Shown piece by piece: positions 23,927 to 28,413 of a DNA stretch of 28,413 nucleotides. The stretch covers positions 1-28,413 of the forward strand of contig JAFYOG010000048.1 in assembly GCA_017560285.1 (NCBI GenBank), read 5' to 3'. Position 1 is the first letter of the stretch. Every line of letters begins with the position of its first letter. The translations under genes were made by a program, and so were the position numbers. The DNA comes from Clostridia bacterium. Lineage in GTDB: Bacteria > Bacillota > Clostridia > Oscillospirales > CAG-382. The notes under the pieces were generated by a model. That model made no database searches. It was not told where the DNA came from and saw only the letters and a program-made list of their open reading frames with translations.

Positions 23927-26900
23927 CGAATTTATTTCCAAATTCAAAAAATGTTACTTTTCGCAACAGCAAAAGGACATCATAGCAAAGTTCAGCTCCT
24001 TCTCTGTAAAGGTAGACCGCGCCGCCCAGGGCGTTGTGGTTACGGCAGAGCTTTCTTCCTATGTCCGTCCTTCCGCCTTGTTCGAAATAGAAAAGGAAAT
24101 AAAAAAAGCGTATAACCTAAATTTTGCAAGCATCTATCCCCGCTATTCCGTTAACTTTTCGGCAGAGCATATGGAGGGCGTTATCGAAACCCTGCGCCAT
24201 ATATCCAAGCTGGATTACGCGTTTTTCAATAACGCAACCTACACCTATAACGATTTCGAAAATAAGCTTATAATAAGCTTCCCACCCTTTATTACCTCGG
24301 CAATACCCGAGGCAAACGGAGCAGAGCTGTTTATAACCCAATGCATAAGGGAACAGTTCGGCATTACCGTAAAAATACAGTTCGAAAGTCAGGATTTTTC
24401 TCCTGCCGATTACCAAAACGATAGGGAAATAGCCCTTACCGAAAGCATAAAGCTTCAAAGCCAAGCTATCGCAAAAGAGCTAAACGACGAAAAAGCACCC
24501 CCTCGCGCCTCTTTCTCCAACCAAGAAATAGGTGATGCGGAATATACCGAATCAGGCGAAAAATTGCTTGTTAAGGTAGGTAACCTAACCTTAGATATAA
24601 CCGACCCTAAGCCCCTTATGGGCGATCGCAAGGGCTGGAATTTAACCCCTATATCCAACATAAAGCCGGGCACCAACGTTTGCGTGGGCGGCAAGCTGTT
24701 CCTTACCGAAAGCAAGGATAATTACGAGGGTAACAAAATCACCTATACCTTGTATTTAACCGATTTAGCCGCATCCGTAACCGCCCGCTTTACCTGCCCC
24801 AAAAACGAAGCTCCAAAGCTTCCCAAGCCCCCCGCTTACGTTTTAATTTCGGGCAAGGCAGAGCACCGCAAAATCTTCGACCGCGCCACAAAGCAAATGG
24901 TAGAGGATAACGAGCTTACCATAAACGTAAAGGCTATCAGCAAATGCGATTGCGTTTCCCGTATGGATACTGCCGAGGAAAAGCGGGTAGAGCTTCATTT
25001 GCACACAAATATGTCCGCATTGGATGCGTTGTCCGACCCTGCCGATATTATGGCACGTGCTTCCCTTTGGGGAATGCCCGCCGTAGCATTTACCGACCAC
25101 GGTACACTTCAGGCGTACCCCATCGTTCAGCAGGCGGCTAAAAAATACCCCAACGTAAAGCCTATTTACGGCATCGAGGGCTATTTGGTAGACGATACCG
25201 CCCGTGCGGTTTTCAAATACGAGGATTCAATGGGCATCGATTTTGCCGAATCCGAATTTATAATCTTCGATATCGAAACCACGGGTCTTTCCTTTAAAAG
25301 CTGCGGTATAACCCAAATAGGTGCACTAAAGTACAAAAACGGCGAGATTATAGGCGAATTTTCCACCTTCGTAAACCCCAATATGCCTATCCCCGAAAAC
25401 ATAACCCGCCTAACAGGCATCACCGACGATATGGTTAAGGATGCCCCAAGTGAAAAAGAAGCTGTAGAAAGCTTTTTGCAGTTTTGCGGTAACAGAATGT
25501 TGGTTGCCCATAACGCAAATTTCGATACTTCTTTTATCACCCGTGTTGCAATAGATAACGGTATACCCTTTAATAACCCTTATCTCGATACGGTGGCGCT
25601 TTCCCGCTATATCAACAGCGACAGCAAAAAGCATACCCTGGATACACTTGCAAAATATTATAATTTAGGCGATTTCGACCACCACAAGGCAGATGCCGAT
25701 ACCGAAATGCTTGCAAAAATCTTTGCCTGTATGGCAAAAAAGCTTGCGTCTAACGGCATTTTAACGGTTACCGATATGAACGCCGCAATGGCAGGCAATG
25801 CAGACCCTAAAAAATTGCCCTATTACCACGTGGTAATTCTTGTAAAAAACCTTGTTGGTCTAAAGAATTTATATAAAATCGTTTCCAGATCTAATTTAGA
25901 TTATTTCCACGGTCATCCCCGCATCCCCAAAACCCTCCTTTCCCAATACCGCGAGGGCTTGGTTATCGGCTCTGCCTGCTCCAGCGGCGAGCTTTACGAT
26001 GCGATCCTTAAAAATTCATCCGATGCCGTGCTTAATAAAATCGCCGATTTCTACGATTATTTAGAGGTTCAGCCCGATACCAACAACGGATATCTGTTGG
26101 AATCAGGCAGTGCCACCGTAGAACAGCTTCACGAAAACGTACGCAAGATTATTTCTATTGCCGAAAAGCAAAATAAGCTTGTGGTTGCCACCGGCGACGT
26201 ACACTTTATGGACCCCGAGGACGAAATCTACCGTCAAATAATGATGCGCGGTATGGGCTATAACGATGCAATGCGCGATACCCGTATATATTTCCGCACC
26301 ACCGACGAAATGCTTGCCGAATTTGCTTATCTCGGCGAGGAAACCGCAAAGCGCATTGTAGTAGATAACCCCAAAAAGATAATAGAAGATTTTGACGACA
26401 TAAAGCCTATCCCCGACGGCACCTATACCCCTTCTATCGAGGGCGCCGAGGAAGAGCTTTCCGAGCTTTGCCATAAAACCGCTATGGAAATGTACGGCTT
26501 TAACGGTCAGCTTCCCGAGCTTGTTCAAAAGCGTATGGACAGAGAGCTTAATTCCATTATCGGTAACGGCTATGCGGTTTTGTACGTAATAGCAAGACGT
26601 CTTGTGCAAAACAGCGAAGAACACGGCTATCTTGTAGGCTCCCGCGGTTCTGTTGGCTCGTCCTTTGCGGCTACCTTGGCAAAAATATCCGAGGTTAACC
26701 CCTTACCCCCTCACTACGCTTGCCCCAACTGTAAATATTCCGAATTTTTCACCGACGGCTCTATCGGCTCGGGCTTCGATCTGCCCAATAAGGATTGCCC
26801 TCATTGCGGCACCCAAATGCGCCCCGACGGCCACGATATCCCCTTCGAAACCTTCCTTGGCTTCCACGGTGAAAAAGCCCCCGATATCGACCTTAACTTC

Positions 26901-28298
26901 TCCGGCGACGTTCAATCCGAGGCTCACAAGTTTACCGAAGTTTTGTTCGGTAAAGAAAACATCTTCCGCGCAGGCACCGTTGGTACCTTGCAGGATAAAA
27001 ACTGCTTCGGCTTTGTAAAGAACTTTTTAGAGGAGGAGGGACAAACCCTCACCCGCGCCGAGCAAGCACGTCTTGCCCAAGGCTTCGTTGGCGTACGCCG
27101 TACCACAGGCCAGCACCCCGGCGGTATAGTAGTTATTCCCAAGGAATACGAAATATACGATTTTACACCGGTGCAATACCCCGCAAACAAAGCTTCAAGC
27201 GGCGTAATAACCACCCACTTTGCGTTCGAATATCTTCACGATACAATTCTAAAATTAGATATACTTGGCCACGATGTGCCGACCTACTATCGGATATTTC
27301 AGGATTATACGGGCATCGACGTAAGGGACGTTCCTATGAACGACCCTAACGTGTACGAGCTTTTTGCAAGTACAAAGCCCCTTGGAGTAACCCCCGAGCA
27401 AATCGGATGTCCTATCGGAACAATGGGTATCCCCGAGTTTGGTACCGATTACTCTATACAAATGATCTTGGATGCAAAACCAAAGGGCTTTGCCGATTTG
27501 GTTCAGATAGCAGGTCTTTCTCACGGTACGGGTATATGGCTTGGCAACGGTAAAGACCTTATCGAAAGCGGCACCTGCACCATTTCCGAAATTATCGGTA
27601 CCCGCGACAGCATTATGACCTATCTAATGCATATGGGTGTAGATTCCGCCGTAGCCTTTAAATCTATGGAACGCACCCGTAAGGGCAAGGGCTTAGAGCC
27701 CGACCAAGAAGCCGCCATGCGGGAAAAGAACGTACCCGAATGGTATATCGAATCCTGCAACAAAATTCAGTATATGTTCCCCAAAGCTCACGCGGCGGCG
27801 TATACTATCGCATCCTTGCGCTTAAGCTGGTTTAAAATATACCACCCCGTTGCGTACTATGCGGCATACTTCACCATAAAAAGGGATTTCTTCGACGGCG
27901 AGCTTGTTATGAAGGGCAAGCACCGTATAGAAGAACGTCTAAAGGCGCTTAAAGCGGCACCCAACCTTACCGCCAAGGACGAAGGTAATATAATCATACT
28001 TCGTATCGTCCTTGAAATGCTGGCAAGAGGCTTGGAATTTTTGCCCGTGCAAATAGGCAAATCCGAAGCTACCGCATTTATCCCCGAAAACGGCAAAATC
28101 CGCCTTCCTTTGTGCTGTCTTAACGGCTTGGGCGAATCTGTTGCCGAAAAAATTGCCGAGGTAGTAAAAAACGGTGAAGCCACTACAATAGAGGAAATCC
28201 GTGCAAAAGCGGCGGTAAATAACTCTATAATGAATCTTTTAACCGAGAATAAGTGCTTTGGAGATATTCCCGAATCCGACCAATTAACAATGTTTTAA
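23919..28298 (+). CDS. polC: DNA polymerase III alpha subunit, Gram-positive PolC type
   Basis: This 1459-residue replicative polymerase has built-in proofreading. Order: an N-terminal domain (about 1-215), an OB fold (about 220-340), a PHP domain starting at HLHTN (360-364), and a DEDDh exonuclease inserted in it. Exonuclease residues are Asp451 and Glu453 in FDIETTG, Asp536 in NANFD, and His589 and Asp594 in HKADAD. The PHP domain then resumes, and a zinc-binding CPNC and CPHC pair precedes the palm. Catalytic aspartates are Asp989 and Asp991 (APDIDLNFSGD) and probably Asp1114 (KLDILGHD). The last five residues, QLTMF, form the beta-clamp peptide. Length is close to B. subtilis PolC. The start ATG overlaps ispG by 8 nt. 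Confidence 0.97.
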   Translation: MLNEFISKFKKCYFSQQQKDIIAKFSSFSVKVDRAAQGVVVTAELSSYVRPSALFEIEKEIKKAYNLNFASIYPRYSVNFSAEHMEGVIETLRHISKLDYAFFNNATYTYNDFENKLIISFPPFITSAIPEANGAELFITQCIREQFGITVKIQFESQDFSPADYQNDREIALTESIKLQSQAIAKELNDEKAPPRASFSNQEIGDAEYTESGEKLLVKVGNLTLDITDPKPLMGDRKGWNLTPISNIKPGTNVCVGGKLFLTESKDNYEGNKITYTLYLTDLAASVTARFTCPKNEAPKLPKPPAYVLISGKAEHRKIFDRATKQMVEDNELTINVKAISKCDCVSRMDTAEEKRVELHLHTNMSALDALSDPADIMARASLWGMPAVAFTDHGTLQAYPIVQQAAKKYPNVKPIYGIEGYLVDDTARAVFKYEDSMGIDFAESEFIIFDIETTGLSFKSCGITQIGALKYKNGEIIGEFSTFVNPNMPIPENITRLTGITDDMVKDAPSEKEAVESFLQFCGNRMLVAHNANFDTSFITRVAIDNGIPFNNPYLDTVALSRYINSDSKKHTLDTLAKYYNLGDFDHHKADADTEMLAKIFACMAKKLASNGILTVTDMNAAMAGNADPKKLPYYHVVILVKNLVGLKNLYKIVSRSNLDYFHGHPRIPKTLLSQYREGLVIGSACSSGELYDAILKNSSDAVLNKIADFYDYLEVQPDTNNGYLLESGSATVEQLHENVRKIISIAEKQNKLVVATGDVHFMDPEDEIYRQIMMRGMGYNDAMRDTRIYFRTTDEMLAEFAYLGEETAKRIVVDNPKKIIEDFDDIKPIPDGTYTPSIEGAEEELSELCHKTAMEMYGFNGQLPELVQKRMDRELNSIIGNGYAVLYVIARRLVQNSEEHGYLVGSRGSVGSSFAATLAKISEVNPLPPHYACPNCKYSEFFTDGSIGSGFDLPNKDCPHCGTQMRPDGHDIPFETFLGFHGEKAPDIDLNFSGDVQSEAHKFTEVLFGKENIFRAGTVGTLQDKNCFGFVKNFLEEEGQTLTRAEQARLAQGFVGVRRTTGQHPGGIVVIPKEYEIYDFTPVQYPANKASSGVITTHFAFEYLHDTILKLDILGHDVPTYYRIFQDYTGIDVRDVPMNDPNVYELFASTKPLGVTPEQIGCPIGTMGIPEFGTDYSIQMILDAKPKGFADLVQIAGLSHGTGIWLGNGKDLIESGTCTISEIIGTRDSIMTYLMHMGVDSAVAFKSMERTRKGKGLEPDQEAAMREKNVPEWYIESCNKIQYMFPKAHAAAYTIASLRLSWFKIYHPVAYYAAYFTIKRDFFDGELVMKGKHRIEERLKALKAAPNLTAKDEGNIIILRIVLEMLARGLEFLPVQIGKSEATAFIPENGKIRLPLCCLNGLGESVAEKIAEVVKNGEATTIEEIRAKAAVNNSIMNLLTENKCFGDIPESDQLTMF

Positions 28299-28310
28299 AA
28301 AGGTAATCCT

Positions 28311-28413
28311 ATGTACGATAATCATACCCATACCTATTATTCCTGCGACGTTTCCAAAGAAAAGGGCAGTTCCGTATTCCAAATATGCCAGCGTGCGCTT
28401 TCCCTTGGCTTAA
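28311..28413 (+). CDS. PHP-domain protein, 5' part only (runs off the window)
   Basis: Thirty-four codons are visible from ATG 28311, with AAAGG at 28299-28303, 7 nt before it. The protein opens with MYDNHTHTYYSCD, the metal-binding HxH motif of a PHP phosphoesterase. The following helix (QICQRALSLGL) fits the histidinol-phosphatase (HisJ/HisK) group. It lies 12 nt after polC and is probably co-transcribed. The substrate cannot be told from this fragment. Confidence 0.75.
   Translation, partial: MYDNHTHTYYSCDVSKEKGSSVFQICQRALSLGL

Overview
The window is a dense, entirely plus-strand stretch of a Firmicutes chromosome, most likely an uncultured gut-type member of the Clostridia. The evidence is a PolC-type replicative polymerase, the standard Gram-positive pyrH-frr-uppS-cdsA-dxr-rseP-ispG-polC order, Gram-positive LexA boxes (GAAC-N4-GTTC), strong AAGGAGG-type ribosome sites, and two hairpin-rich intergenic elements of a style I remember from gut Clostridia. 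It holds 19 complete protein genes and the first 34 codons of a twentieth. I see no tRNA, rRNA, CRISPR array, transposase or prophage gene.

Layout. Positions 1-367 hold the terminator of an unseen upstream gene, a 190-bp array of nested palindromes, and the dapA promoter. dapA-dapB (368-2045) form a lysine/diaminopimelate operon closed by a terminator. A perfect-consensus promoter at 2146-2174 drives gltA-acn-icd (2201-6682), three tightly packed genes that convert oxaloacetate plus acetyl-CoA into 2-oxoglutarate. After a modest terminator comes an AT-richer gene for an unknown three-helix membrane protein. A second hairpin-rich repeat (7554-7619) follows, then a dinB translesion polymerase gene whose promoter carries two LexA boxes. 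uvrB-uvrA (9116-13890) run directly into a split radical-SAM/DUF2344 pair (13908-16368).

A new promoter at 16381-16409 starts an unknown lipoprotein gene almost exactly at the predicted transcription start. This is followed by pyrH and frr (UMP kinase, ribosome recycling), uppS and cdsA (undecaprenyl diphosphate and CDP-diacylglycerol for envelope synthesis), dxr and ispG (MEP isoprenoid pathway, which feeds UppS), rseP (site-2 protease), polC, and a PHP-domain gene cut by the window edge.

Most of the window is conserved housekeeping DNA. The parts that deserve a second look are: the two palindromic intergenic elements; the doubled SOS operator of dinB; the near-leaderless lipoprotein, whose C-terminal half resembles a zinc protease that has lost its HExxH motif; the Cys-to-His change in a UvrA zinc module; and the Cys-rich tail of the radical-SAM protein. 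I found no clear multi-gene system of unknown type. All statements about similarity rest on recognition from memory, not on searches.
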